In this document: positions 53,144 through 62,539 of the stretch, piece by piece
Numbering within the stretch: the stretch's first letter is position 1
Layout: the number at the start of each line of letters is the position of its first letter
From: DATATV01 sp035551355
Lineage (GTDB): Bacteria > Actinomycetota > Actinomycetes > Mycobacteriales > Pseudonocardiaceae
Reading direction: 5' to 3'
DNA length: 64,000 nt
Assembly (NCBI GenBank): GCA_035551355.1
Contig: DASZNF010000055.1
Location: 28,626-92,625 of the forward strand
The notes under the pieces: generated by a model
What the model was told of the DNA's origin: nothing
Database searches by the model: none
The model's input: the letters and a program-made list of their open reading frames with translations, nothing else
Position numbers and translations under genes: made by a program

Positions 53144-54502
53144 TCAGAAGGCGCCGAGGCCCTTCGGGGAGCCCAGCCCGGTCGGGCCGTCCCAGCCGGT
53201 GCCCGCGTTGCACACCGCCTTGTCCAGGCTCGGGTAGTTGGCGCACTGGTCGTTCTGCTCGTTGTTGCCCGAGGTGATGTCGTTGAAGTTGCTCGAGTCC
53301 GCCGAGTACAGCGTGTTCGGGCCGTTGACCTCGCCGAGGTTGCCCGCGCGGGCGAACAGACCGCCGATGTAGGGCGCGGAGGCGCTGGTACCACCCACCA
53401 CGGTCCAGTTCGGCGGCTGGTTGGTGCTCGGCGCGTACGTGTCGTACACGGCGACACCGGTGTTCGGGTCGGCGTCGGCGGACACGTCCGCGGCCGCCCG
53501 GTGACCACCACAGTCCTTGGTCACCGCGCTGGGCTGCCCGGTGGCCGCGGCGAAGTCGGTCTCACAGCCGCTGCCGCCACCGCTCCACGCGGTCTCCTGG
53601 CCGGGGCCGTTCAGCGTGGTCCCGCCGACCGCGACCACGGTGGGCAGGTCCGAGGGCCAGGACTGGTGGGTGCCACCGTTGAACCCGCTGTCCCCGGTGG
53701 ACACGGTGATGGCCACGCCCTTCTTGTTGAAGGCCGCCAGCTCGTCACCGCTGGTGTTCTGGCTGGTCGCGGTGTAGCCGTAGCTGATGCTCACGGCCGA
53801 CACGTTGGCCGCGGCCGCGGTGCTGACCGCCTTGCTGAAGTCGCTGGAGGAGGTGTCGTTGTCGTTCTCCCCGTCCTGCCACGGCACCGAGATCTCCAGC
53901 AGGTGGCAGCTCGGGCAGGCGGCGGAGGCCATGTCCATGTCCAGCGAGGTCTCGACCGCGATCTCCTCCTCGGCCTTGGCCCCGTCACCGCTGGTCTGCG
54001 GCGCGGGCTGGGCCCCACCGTCGAAGTTCTTCAGCGTCAGGCAGCCGTCGTCGGTGCCACAGGCCGACAGGCCCTCGGTGGACCGGTACTTGGCCAGGTC
54101 GGCGGCCAGGTTCGGGTCCACCCCGGCGTCGATGATGGCGATGGTGCCGGTGCTGCTGGAGCTGCTGGGCAGGCCGTAGGCCGAGGCCAGATCGCTGGGC
54201 CCGTACCCGCTGGGCGCGGCGGCGCTCATCGGGGCGGCGGAACCGGGCGCCGAGGTGACCACTTCGGCGTCACAACTCGGGCAGGCCTTGCGAACACCGT
54301 GGTCCTTGAGCAGGGTGCCGCTGCGGACCTCCTGCCGTAACTGCGCCACTTGGCTCTGCTGGCTCTGCGCGTTGGCCGAGGTGGTGCTCGCCGGGTGGGA
54401 CTGGGCGCTCGCCGCGATCGGCAGCGCTACGCCGCCAGCGACCAGGGTGGCCACCGCTATGCGGGTGGTCCACCGCCTGACCGCCGATGTCGATGCTGAC
54501 AC
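53144..54502 (-). CDS. Secreted S53-family protease without pro-kumamolisin domain
   Basis: 452-residue exported protein. A signal peptide (about residues 1-33, ending IAASAQ) is followed by a Gln-rich segment and a CPSC motif, then directly by an S53 catalytic domain. Likely catalytic residues: Glu184 and Asp188 (VETSLDMD), Asp271 (STGDSG) and Ser373 (GGTSASAP). The large N-terminal pro-domain of classical sedolisins is missing, as in some actinomycete homologues. Many paired Cys suggest a disulfide-stabilised extracellular enzyme. GTG 54502 follows GGAGG by four bases. Confidence 0.88.
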   Translation of the reverse strand: MSASTSAVRRWTTRIAVATLVAGGVALPIAASAQSHPASTTSANAQSQQSQVAQLRQEVRSGTLLKDHGVRKACPSCDAEVVTSAPGSAAPMSAAAPSGYGPSDLASAYGLPSSSSSTGTIAIIDAGVDPNLAADLAKYRSTEGLSACGTDDGCLTLKNFDGGAQPAPQTSGDGAKAEEEIAVETSLDMDMASAACPSCHLLEISVPWQDGENDNDTSSSDFSKAVSTAAAANVSAVSISYGYTATSQNTSGDELAAFNKKGVAITVSTGDSGFNGGTHQSWPSDLPTVVAVGGTTLNGPGQETAWSGGGSGCETDFAAATGQPSAVTKDCGGHRAAADVSADADPNTGVAVYDTYAPSTNQPPNWTVVGGTSASAPYIGGLFARAGNLGEVNGPNTLYSADSSNFNDITSGNNEQNDQCANYPSLDKAVCNAGTGWDGPTGLGSPKGLGAF

Positions 54503-54667
54503 GGTTCCTCCGTTCTGCCGACACTGTCCAGGTTGACCCGGACGAGTGTCACCAGATCGGACGACAACGAACACCCTTCGTAAGGATGACGGCAACACGA
54601 CCAGAGTCGGTGTTCATTCACCGATACCAGTTGGACAAACCTTTTCCACAGTGGACTTAAGCTTGTC

Positions 54668-55273
54668 TTAATCCGCGCTTTCCACTGCCAGCACACGATA
54701 TCCGCGATGTGAGCTGATCCGCTCCACCTCGTGGCCCTGTTCACCGAGCCAGCTGGCCAGTGAATCGGCGCCCAGATTGCGTTGCACCACCAGGTAAGCG
54801 ACGCCACCGGGCCGCAGCCGGGGCAGCCAGGTCAGCAGCATCTCGTGCAGGGCCGGTTTGCCGACCCGGATGGGCGGATTGGAGTAGATCGCCGCGAACC
54901 GTTGGGTTTCCGGCATTTCGCCGACCAGAGAAAAGACCACATTGGACAGTCCATTGGCGGATGCGTTGGCAGCGGCCAGTTCCACCGCCCGGCGGTTCAC
55001 GTCCACCCCGAACACCCGGCGGTCCGGACAGCGGCGGGCCATGGTCAGCGCGATCGGCCCGTAACCGCAGCCCAGGTCCAGCAGATCACCGTCGACCGGC
55101 GGCGACGGGGCCTCGGTGAGCAGCACCTTCGTGCCTGGATCGAGCTGTCGCGGGGAGAACATTCCGGCGTCGGTGGCCAGCCGCAGCGACACGCCCGGCA
55201 ACTCGACGTCGACCACCCGCGGGGTGTGCTCGGCCGAGGGCGTCGCGGAGAAGTAATGCTGCTGGTCGGCCAC
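54668..55273 (-). CDS. RsmC/RlmG-like class I SAM methyltransferase (MTS domain)
   Basis: 201-residue single-domain methyltransferase. The SAM motif is LLDLGCGYGPIALTMA, the acidic strand end is GVDVNRRAVELA, and the catalytic SNPPIR matches the NPPF/Y motif of N2-guanine rRNA methyltransferases (RsmC/RlmG). It has only the C-terminal MTS half of E. coli RsmC, the usual short form in actinobacteria. It probably methylates 16S rRNA. GTG start at 55273. It is divergent from another RNA methyltransferase gene. Confidence 0.87.
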   Translation of the reverse strand: MADQQHYFSATPSAEHTPRVVDVELPGVSLRLATDAGMFSPRQLDPGTKVLLTEAPSPPVDGDLLDLGCGYGPIALTMARRCPDRRVFGVDVNRRAVELAAANASANGLSNVVFSLVGEMPETQRFAAIYSNPPIRVGKPALHEMLLTWLPRLRPGGVAYLVVQRNLGADSLASWLGEQGHEVERISSHRGYRVLAVESAD

Positions 55274-55321
55274 GCCCGTCGTCCGTTCCCATCACTCGGC
55301 TGTCCGGAAATGGTAGCGCTC

Positions 55322-55327
55322 TAAAAT
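55322..55327 (+). promoter_or_regulatory. Candidate -10 box of the SpoU methyltransferase gene
   Basis: TAAAAT ending six bases before GTG 55334, with no ribosome-binding site between. This spacing predicts a leaderless transcript beginning at the GTG. Confidence 0.45.
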
Positions 55328-55333
55328 TCTCCG

Positions 55334-56194
55334 GTGCCCGCCGTCATCACCTCCATGAAGGACGACCACCTGGTCACGCTGCGCGCGCTGCGCACCCGGG
55401 CCGGCCGCGAGCAGGCCGGTGCCTGCCTGCTGGAAGGCCCGGCGCTGATCGGCCAGGCGCTGGACGCCGGGGCCGCGCTGCGCTTCGCCATCCGGGTCGC
55501 CGGGGCGGAGGATCCGCTGGCCGGGCGGCTGGCGCGGGCCGAGGTCCCGCTGCTGGACGTGCGGGAATCGGTGCTGCGCCAGGTGCTGCACACCGCGCGT
55601 CCGGTGCACTGGGTCGCGGTGGCCGAACTGGCCGCGGCCGCGGGCGACGAGGTGGCCTACGGCGATTCCGCCGTGCTGCTGGACGGCGTGCTCGACCCGG
55701 GCAATCTGGGCACCATCGTGCGCACCGCGGTCGGCCTCGGCTGCTACGACGTGGTGTGCACCGCCGAGGACACCGACCTGACCAGCCGCAAGGTGCTCGA
55801 CGCGGCCCGCGGCGCGGTGCTGCGGGCCCGTATCCGCCGGTTCGCCTCCCCGGCCGAGGCGGTGACCGCACTGCGCGAGCGGGGCTTCGAGGTGGTCGCG
55901 ACCAGCTCGCACGGCCGGCTGCCGCAGGCCCGCACCCCGCTGTCCGGCGGGCCGGTCGCGCTGGTCGTGGGCAACGAGACCGAGGGGGTCAGCGCCGAGG
56001 TGCTGGCCGGCGCCGACCACGTGGTGCGCATCCCGATGGCGGGCGCGATCGAGTCGCTCAACGTGGGCGTGGCCACCGGGATCAGCCTCTACGAGCTGCG
56101 CAACCTGCGCGCCGAACGCCAGGCCCTGGCCGCCCTGCCGGAGGCCGACCGGACCCGCCTGACCACCCTGCTCGACCAGGTCCGCACCGATTGA
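55334..56194 (+). CDS. SpoU/TrmH-family RNA 2'-O-methyltransferase
   Basis: 286-residue SPOUT methyltransferase with an N-terminal substrate-binding domain (LLEGPALIGQALDAG) as in RlmB/TsnR relatives. The three knot motifs are intact: DPGNLGTIVRTA (Arg for catalysis), LVVGNETEGVS, and IPMAGAIESLNVGVATGISLYE. It methylates ribose in rRNA or tRNA; the exact site cannot be read. GTG 55334 keeps the full domain; ATG 55355 (MKDDHL) is the alternative. The gap to the next gene holds only tandem repeats. Confidence 0.9.
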   Translation: MPAVITSMKDDHLVTLRALRTRAGREQAGACLLEGPALIGQALDAGAALRFAIRVAGAEDPLAGRLARAEVPLLDVRESVLRQVLHTARPVHWVAVAELAAAAGDEVAYGDSAVLLDGVLDPGNLGTIVRTAVGLGCYDVVCTAEDTDLTSRKVLDAARGAVLRARIRRFASPAEAVTALRERGFEVVATSSHGRLPQARTPLSGGPVALVVGNETEGVSAEVLAGADHVVRIPMAGAIESLNVGVATGISLYELRNLRAERQALAALPEADRTRLTTLLDQVRTD

Positions 56195-56290
56195 TCCCCG
56201 GCCTCGTGAGGCCGGATCAACCGGACAAAAAGGTCCGGACAAAAAGGCCAATCGATCGCCGCCGCCCCGGCACCCCTCGGCGTTCCGCCG

Positions 56291-56443
56291 AACCCGGCCC
56301 AGATCAGCCCGGGACCCCGCCGAATCGGGCCCGTCGGCTGAAATCGGCCCAGGTCAGCGCCGGGACCCGCCGAATCGGGCCGGTCGGCCGAAATCGGCCC
56401 AGGTCAGCCCCTGGACCCCGCCGAATCGGGCCGGGGTCAGCCG
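56291..56443. repeat. Three 50-bp tandem repeats at the 3' end of the glycosyltransferase gene
   Basis: Units 56291-56340, 56341-56390 and 56391-56443 share GGCCCAGGTCAG, GGACCCCGCCGAATCGGGCC and related blocks. The third runs into the stop codon of the gene on the minus strand. The gene's last codons (TDFG) match the ADFG coded within the repeats. They likely arose by duplication of the 3' end. They lie between convergent transcripts and contain GGCCGA/TTCGGCC dyads. Confidence 0.7.
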
Positions 56444-57666
56444 AAGTCGGTCCAGTATCCGCGGTCGAACGCGCCCGGCGGACGGCTGTCCGGGCCGAAG
56501 CTGATCGCCTGCCGCCCGATCTGCACCGCGGTGTCCGCCGCCTGGCGGGCCAGCAGCGCGTTCACCTCGTCCTCGGTCCGTCCCTCGATCTCCGTCCAGA
56601 ACGTCAGCACCCGGTTGACGAACAGCGCGATCAGGTGGTCGCGCGCGGCCTGGAACCGCCCCGCGGCCACCCCGGCCAGCGCCTCGGCCAGCAGGATCGG
56701 CCACTGCTCGCGGCCCACCCGCAGCCCCCAGGGCGCGAACTCCAGTTCCAGCGCAGTGGGGAAGATCTCGCCCACCTCGGTGAGGTGCCGCTCCAGATAG
56801 CGGCACACCGAATCGGACACCGCCTCGATCACCGCCGGGTCCTGTCGCACCGCCGCCCCGTCCACGGCGCCGGTCACCTCGGGTGTGAGGTCCGCGCCGG
56901 TCGCCGCCGGCCGGTCCAGTTCGGTCGCCACGTGCAGCAGCGAATCCAGAACCTGTTGCGGCAGCGACAGAATCTTGGGAAACGGGGAGTTGTGCAGCTT
57001 GCGCCCCAACGGCACCTGGGCCACCCGGTGCCCGGCCCGCAGCGCGTTCCCGGTCAGCCACACGTCGATGCCGTACAAGTAGGCGCTCTCCGGCCGCGAC
57101 CAGGTCAGCGCCTCTTCCAGGAACGCGCGGTTGAACGCGAACTCCCCGCCGATCGGCTGCTGCACGCCCGCGCCGAACACCCCGGCCAGCAGCGGCCGCA
57201 CCAGATGGTTGGTGCTGTTGGCCTCGTACCGGTTGCGCCGGTACACCGGCACCGCGACGGCCGGGGCGTCCCCGCGCACCGCGTCGGCCAGCAACCCGAC
57301 CCAGTCCGCGCTGGCCGAGCGCACATCGGCGTCCAGCAGCACCACGCGATCGGCGTCCAGCTCCCTGGCCTTGGCGAAGATGGCGAACACGTTGGTGCCC
57401 TTGCCGGTGCCGGTCGCCTCGGTGCGCACCGCGAACTTGCCGGCCCGCACGGAGGTTTCCAGGAACCGTTCGGCCGTGCCGTCGGTGCTTCCGTTCTCCG
57501 CCAACACGATCGCGTTGCCGCCGTCCGGGAAGGCTCGCGCCAGCCCGGCATCGGCGGCTTCCGCGACCGCACCCACCGTGGCCGCCTCGTTCCGCGCGGG
57601 AATGCCGACCACGGTGATGCCGGTGGCCCGCCGTTGTGGCGCGGCCTCAACAAGAATGCTCGTCAC
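56437..57666 (-). CDS. GT-A fold glycosyltransferase (family 2-like; glucosylglycerate/mannosylglycerate-synthase style)
   Basis: 409-residue cytosolic glycosyltransferase. The nucleotide-binding GIPARNEAATV and LAENGSTDGTAE, the metal-binding DxD in VVLLDADVRSAS, and the acceptor region IGGEFAFNRAFLEEA are seen. The C-terminal half is helical. Relatives include enzymes that make glucosyl-3-phosphoglycerate or mannosylglycerate, but the acceptor is not certain. Starts at ATG 57708 and GTG 57714 are possible; I prefer GTG 57666, preceded by GGGGTGG, because upstream codons are weakly coding. The 174 bp up to the next gene show nothing else. Confidence 0.8.
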   Translation of the reverse strand: MTSILVEAAPQRRATGITVVGIPARNEAATVGAVAEAADAGLARAFPDGGNAIVLAENGSTDGTAERFLETSVRAGKFAVRTEATGTGKGTNVFAIFAKARELDADRVVLLDADVRSASADWVGLLADAVRGDAPAVAVPVYRRNRYEANSTNHLVRPLLAGVFGAGVQQPIGGEFAFNRAFLEEALTWSRPESAYLYGIDVWLTGNALRAGHRVAQVPLGRKLHNSPFPKILSLPQQVLDSLLHVATELDRPAATGADLTPEVTGAVDGAAVRQDPAVIEAVSDSVCRYLERHLTEVGEIFPTALELEFAPWGLRVGREQWPILLAEALAGVAAGRFQAARDHLIALFVNRVLTFWTEIEGRTEDEVNALLARQAADTAVQIGRQAISFGPDSRPPGAFDRGYWTDFG

Positions 57667-57840
57667 GATCCACCCCGCAGGTCGCGCCGTCTCCCGCGTC
57701 CCGTTCATCGGCACGCGGGGGACGGCGCCGTCACCGTCCCACTCGCAGGTTCGAGTTCGCGTGTTGCGGGGTGCGTGCCGCCAGGTTAACTCACGGAAAA
57801 GCCCTTCGACGCGGCGCGAGCAGCCAGGTGGCGTTCATCG

Positions 57841-58690
57841 TCAGTACGCCACCTGCACCGAGCCATTGGCCGAGACGAAGGTGATGGTGCCGTGCTGGAA
57901 GTTGTTCCGCCGGCCGCCGGTGACGCTGTACTCGTCACTCGTCGGGTAACCCAGCGGGCTCCGTTCCCAGCCCATCGACGCCCACTTCGACCGGATGAGC
58001 CCGTAGATCAGGTGGGCGCCGGTGCTCGGCGAGAAGTAGATGCTGGCGCCGTAGCTGTTCTGGCCGGTGAAGTGGTTGTACCGCCCGATCCCGTCCGGGG
58101 TGCTGGTTTCGTCGGTGGTCGGGTACCCCATCGGGCCGCGCTCCCAGCCGCTGGCCGACCAGGCCGCCCGGATCGAGCCGTACACCGCGTGCGCGCCGGT
58201 TTTGGCGGTCCAGTAGATGCTGGCGCCGTAGCTGTTCTGGCCGGTGAAGTGGTTGAACCGCCCGATCCCGTCCGGCGTGCCGGTTTCGTCGGTGGTCGGG
58301 TACCCCATCGGACCGCGCTCCCAGCCGGTGGCCGCCCACTCCGCGCGGATCGCCCCGTACACCGCCCAGGCGCCGGTGTTCGGCGTCCAGTAGATGCTGG
58401 CGCCGTTGTTGCCCGGGCCGGTGAAGTGGTTGAACCGGCCGACACCGTCGGGGGTGCCGGTCTCATCGGTGGTCGGGTAACCCAGCGCGCCGGCCGGACC
58501 GCCCAGCGCCTGGTAGTGGGCCAGGATCACGCCGTGCACCGCGTGCGCGCCGGTGGCCGCCGACCAGTAGATCGAGCCGCCGCGGAAGTCCTCGGCCATC
58601 CCGCCGTTAGCGGTCGAGTACTCCGCGTTGACCGGGTCGGACAGGTAGGACCGGGAACCGCCCAGCTGCGCGTAGTACGCGCCGATCGGG
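57841..58690 (-). repeat. Five LGFP repeats at the protein C-terminus
   Basis: Units of about 55 residues with LGYPTTDET.TPDG.GRFNHFTG, ASIYW, TGAHAVYG and IRA.W blocks. Units 3 and 4 are nearly identical in DNA too, indicating recent duplication or conversion. The first unit is degenerate and the last is truncated to GGRRNNFQHGTITF. Confidence 0.85.
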
Positions 58691-61185
58691 TCCACGTTGC
58701 CGGTCAGGCTGACCGCCTGCTCGCCCTGCCCGTCGTTGCCGGTGATGTAGTAGTCCGCGGAAGCCGGGTAGGCCGAGGCCGGGGTGAAGGTGACCGACTG
58801 CTGGATCTCGTCGCCCGGCTGCAGAACCTGGTTCTCCGCCAACGGGTTCACCGAGGAGAACACGCCCGCGGGCGCCTTGGCCTTGGTGACGGTCAGCGGC
58901 ACGGTGCCGGTGTTGGACACGGTGAACGTCTTGGTCACCGACTGTCCGATCGGCACGATGCCGAAGTCCACTGTGGACGGTGTCGTGGTCAGTTCCGGCT
59001 GACCGGTCAACGCGACGCCGGTCAACGGCACCGTGACACTGCCCGTGTCCGAGGTGACCTGCAGGCTGCCGGAGTCGGTGTTGCCGGTGGCCGAACCGTT
59101 GGTCGGCGTGTAGGTCACGGTGATCACGGTGGACGCGCCCGGCGCCAGCTCGGTCTGCCCGCCGGGCAGGTTGGTGGCCGAGAACGGCGCGTTCGGCGCG
59201 GTGGCGCCGGTGATGGTTTCCGTTGCGGTGCCGGTGTTCACCACGTTCACGCCGAGTTCCTTGGCCGCCCCGGTGCGCACCTGACCGAAGTCCAGCGTGC
59301 CCGGGCTCGCGCCGAGACCGGGCTGGGTGCCCGCGCCGGTGAGCACCAGCGCGGTGCTGCCCGCACTGGTGTCGAAGGTCAGGTTGCCGCTGGTGGTGCC
59401 CCAGGTGCTCGGCGTGTAGCTCACCGGAACGGTCAGCGTGGCGCCCTTGGCCAGGGTGACCGGACTGGCTGGGGTGGTAGCCCCGGTGACCGCGTACGGC
59501 GCGGTCGCGCTGACCGAGTCGACGGTGACCGAGGTGGTCGCGGTGACCGTGATGGAGCCGGTGGCCGTGCTGCCCACCGCGGTCGAGCCGAAGTCGTAGG
59601 GCTGGGTGGTCAGTGGGCTGGTGGTGGGCCGGCCGAAACCGAGGACCTTGCCATCCCGGCTGCCCACGTAGACCCGGCCGGAATCCGTTGCGGGCACGGC
59701 GAACTTGCTCACCGTGCCGATCGGCGCGGAGTAAACCTCCTGGAGCACCCCGTTGACCGGGATCGGGTTGTACGCGCGCAACTGCCCGCCGGTGCCGGTG
59801 CTGCCGGTGGAGTACTCCACCCAGATCAGCGACGAGCCCGAGGTGGACCCGGAGGAGGTGATCACCGCGGAACCGGAGGTGTAGCCGAAGGTGTCCGCGC
59901 TGGTGCCGACCGAGGTCAGCGTGGGAGTGGCGCCGGAGTTGTCGTACTTCAACGCACGCAGCGGCCCGTTGGCCTCCACGGTGTACACGTAACCGCCGTC
60001 GCCGCCCCAGAAGGCCGGGTGCCCCCACACGCCGTTGAACGGCCCGGCCATGCTCACGTCGTCGTCGGTGCCGTTCGCCCCCTGGGAGGCGCCGCCGAGG
60101 TGGTCGGCGTCCAGCAGGTAGACCCGGCCGTCCTTGCCGACCTGCACCACCAGGTGCGGGTGCGCGCTGGTGCCGAAGCCGGCCGGGATCGCCATCGGGC
60201 CGCCCGAGCCGAGGTCCATGTCGTCCTGGTTGAGCGTGGTGTTGTCGTGCGGGGAGAAGAAGCTCTGCGCGGTCAGCGATCCGTCGCTGTTCACCGCCAG
60301 CCGCACCACCGATTCGCCCAGCGTGCTCGGCGGGGTGTCGCCGTTGGTCGGCGCGGGCGCGACCCCGTTGCCGGTGGCCAGGATGATCCGGCCCGCGCCG
60401 TCGGACACCAGTCCGCCGCCGGACTGCCAGATTCCGGCCTCGTCGGCGGAGGACGCCTCGACCGACCACATGGTGGTCTGCTTGCCGGTGGTGTCGTTCA
60501 CGCCGACCACGTAGCCGGTGTAGGGCGTGGTGTCGCAGTGGCTGGCGAAGCCCGCGTAGACGACTCCGTTGAGCAGCAACAGACCCGGCCGCTGCATGGC
60601 GGTCTCCGGGTTGAACGAGACCGAGGGGTTGTTGGTCGGCGCGCCGGAGATGGTGGTGGGGAAGCCGGCCAGCTCCGCGCCGGTGGTGACGTTGAGGGCG
60701 TGCAGCTGCCAGGTCGGGTTGGTGACGCTGGTGGTGTAGGACTCGGCCGTGAAATAGACGGCGTTGGTGCTCGGGTCGTAGACCGGGGTGCCGGTGATGC
60801 CGATGTTGGGCACCAGGTCGCCGCAGCTGACCGTGCCCGCAGGCCACGGGGTGCCGACGCTGACCTGCCAGCGGATGGCCCCGGTGGCCGGGTCCATGCC
60901 GTAGACCTTGTCGTTCTCGGTGGCGGTGATCAGGGTGCCGTTGGCCACGATCGGCTGGGCGTAGACCTGGCCGTCGACCGAGGTGCCGAACAGCTGGCCG
61001 AAGTCGGAGGAGGTGACCGCGGCGGTGGACAGGTTGGGCTCGTTGGGGTCCCAGCTGGTGCGCAGGTTGTCGTAGGAGACCGTGGTCTCGTCCGCGCCCG
61101 TGGTGCTCGCGGTCGCGCCGGCCAGTCCGAACGCGAACAACGCGCCCGCCAGCAGGGCAGCCAGTGTCCTGGGTTTTGTCCGCAT
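57841..61185 (-). CDS. Large secreted beta-propeller/LGFP-repeat wall-associated protein
   Basis: 1114-residue exported protein. A signal peptide (about residues 1-30) is followed by a PQQ-like quinoprotein-type beta-propeller (about 35-510, with repeated blade motifs such as GQVYAQPIVANGTLI and NDKVYGMDPATGAIRW). Three Ig-like choice-of-anchor domains (about 515-820) follow, each with (V)DFG...VGS or similar starts. Five LGFP repeats close the protein. LGFP modules bind the cell wall in corynebacteria, so this is probably a surface protein with a propeller for ligand or partner binding. ATG 61185 follows AGGGAGAG. No sortase signal or anchor helix is seen. Confidence 0.85.
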   Translation of the reverse strand: MRTKPRTLAALLAGALFAFGLAGATASTTGADETTVSYDNLRTSWDPNEPNLSTAAVTSSDFGQLFGTSVDGQVYAQPIVANGTLITATENDKVYGMDPATGAIRWQVSVGTPWPAGTVSCGDLVPNIGITGTPVYDPSTNAVYFTAESYTTSVTNPTWQLHALNVTTGAELAGFPTTISGAPTNNPSVSFNPETAMQRPGLLLLNGVVYAGFASHCDTTPYTGYVVGVNDTTGKQTTMWSVEASSADEAGIWQSGGGLVSDGAGRIILATGNGVAPAPTNGDTPPSTLGESVVRLAVNSDGSLTAQSFFSPHDNTTLNQDDMDLGSGGPMAIPAGFGTSAHPHLVVQVGKDGRVYLLDADHLGGASQGANGTDDDVSMAGPFNGVWGHPAFWGGDGGYVYTVEANGPLRALKYDNSGATPTLTSVGTSADTFGYTSGSAVITSSGSTSGSSLIWVEYSTGSTGTGGQLRAYNPIPVNGVLQEVYSAPIGTVSKFAVPATDSGRVYVGSRDGKVLGFGRPTTSPLTTQPYDFGSTAVGSTATGSITVTATTSVTVDSVSATAPYAVTGATTPASPVTLAKGATLTVPVSYTPSTWGTTSGNLTFDTSAGSTALVLTGAGTQPGLGASPGTLDFGQVRTGAAKELGVNVVNTGTATETITGATAPNAPFSATNLPGGQTELAPGASTVITVTYTPTNGSATGNTDSGSLQVTSDTGSVTVPLTGVALTGQPELTTTPSTVDFGIVPIGQSVTKTFTVSNTGTVPLTVTKAKAPAGVFSSVNPLAENQVLQPGDEIQQSVTFTPASAYPASADYYITGNDGQGEQAVSLTGNVDPIGAYYAQLGGSRSYLSDPVNAEYSTANGGMAEDFRGGSIYWSAATGAHAVHGVILAHYQALGGPAGALGYPTTDETGTPDGVGRFNHFTGPGNNGASIYWTPNTGAWAVYGAIRAEWAATGWERGPMGYPTTDETGTPDGIGRFNHFTGQNSYGASIYWTAKTGAHAVYGSIRAAWSASGWERGPMGYPTTDETSTPDGIGRYNHFTGQNSYGASIYFSPSTGAHLIYGLIRSKWASMGWERSPLGYPTSDEYSVTGGRRNNFQHGTITFVSANGSVQVAY

Positions 61186-61376
61186 CGTGCCGCTCTCCCT
61201 CGCCACAGGTGCCTTCACCTCGACACGCGGTGCCGAGTCGGCCCAGTCATGTGCGAATGCAACAGGAAATCCCGAAATCCAACCGATAGTGGCTAGGGAT
61301 AACCCGTTCGAGGGACTTGTTTCGAAAGAGCCATCGTCACATCGGGTGACGTTGTTACGGAAAGGCGAAAAACTCG

Positions 61377-62336
61377 ATGAGCAATCAACTAAGCGTGATG
61401 AGGGCCGTGACCCTCGCCGAGTTCGGCGGCCCCGAGAAGCTGGTCTGCCAGGAGGTTCCCGAGCCGGTTCCCGAGCCGGGCGAGGCCGTGATTGCGGTGG
61501 TCGTGGCCACCGTGACCGGCGGCGACACCCACATTCGGGCCGGGGAGGCCCGGCGTCCGGCCCTTCCCGCGATCCTCGGCGAAGGCGTGGCCGGTGTGGT
61601 CGCCGCGACCGGCGCCGATGTCGACGAGTCGCTCCTGGGGACCAGAGTGATCATCGCCACAGGCGGGCTGGGCGGCTACGCCGAGCAAGTGGCCGGCCCC
61701 GCCGCCGACCTGATCCCGGTCCCGCCCGACTTACCGTTGGCCGACGCCGCCGCGCTGCTGATCGACGGCCGCGACGCGTTCGGCTGGTTCCGCGCCGCCC
61801 CGCCGGTGTCCGGTGAGTGGGTGCTGATCGCGTTCACCGGCGGTGGCGTGGGCAGCCTGCTCGTCCGCCTGTGCACCGCGCGCGGGGCCCGGGTCGTCGC
61901 GGCCACCGGCGGTCCCGGCGAACTGGTGCTGGCCGGCGAGTCGGGCGCCGAAGTCCTGGTCGACCACACCCGACCCGACTGGGCCGACGCGGTGCGCGTG
62001 GCCACCGGCGGCCTGGACCTGGTCTTCGACGGCGTGGGTGCGGAGGTCGGCCGGGCCGCACTCGGCCTGCTCCGCGACGGCGGCCGCTACTGCACCAACG
62101 GCAAGACACCGGCCCCCGAACCCATCGACGCCGAACGCCTCACCCTGCTCGGCCCCGACTCGCTTCCTGCCGACCCCCGCCGCCAACGCGTCCTCGCCGC
62201 CACTGCTCTCACCGAAGCCGCCGAAGGTCGCCTCCGCCCCACCATCGGCCAGACCTTCCCACTTGACCGAGCCGCCGACGCGCACACGGCCATCGAGACC
62301 GGCCACACCGTCGGCTCAACCCTCCTCGTCCCCTGA
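61377..62336 (+). CDS. Zinc-less MDR quinone oxidoreductase/alcohol dehydrogenase-like protein
   Basis: 319-residue NADPH-dependent oxidoreductase of the MDR superfamily, quinone oxidoreductase branch. N-terminal MRAVTLAEFGGPEKLVC is typical. The cofactor motif is degenerate (FTGGGVGSLLVRLCTARGARVV in place of AxGGVG). Catalytic-zinc Cys/His are absent. GGAAAGGCG lies 11 bases upstream of the ATG. The divergent 191-bp gap to the LGFP gene is relatively AT-rich and should hold both promoters. The substrate is unknown. Confidence 0.87.
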   Translation: MSNQLSVMRAVTLAEFGGPEKLVCQEVPEPVPEPGEAVIAVVVATVTGGDTHIRAGEARRPALPAILGEGVAGVVAATGADVDESLLGTRVIIATGGLGGYAEQVAGPAADLIPVPPDLPLADAAALLIDGRDAFGWFRAAPPVSGEWVLIAFTGGGVGSLLVRLCTARGARVVAATGGPGELVLAGESGAEVLVDHTRPDWADAVRVATGGLDLVFDGVGAEVGRAALGLLRDGGRYCTNGKTPAPEPIDAERLTLLGPDSLPADPRRQRVLAATALTEAAEGRLRPTIGQTFPLDRAADAHTAIETGHTVGSTLLVP

Positions 62337-62539
62337 TCGCGCCCCGGGGGATCGCCTGACCAGTCCCGTTCCACGGCCTGACCCTCGCCCGGCTGCCGCA
62401 TGACCGGCCCGCTCGACAGCTCACCCCCGGGCCCGCCGCATGACCGGCTTACCGGTACCTGTGCGGGTGACCGGATCGTTCCGCATCGCGGCCCGATGAT
62501 GCCTGTCCTCGTCCGTCGCCCGCGCGCAGAATCGGTTCC

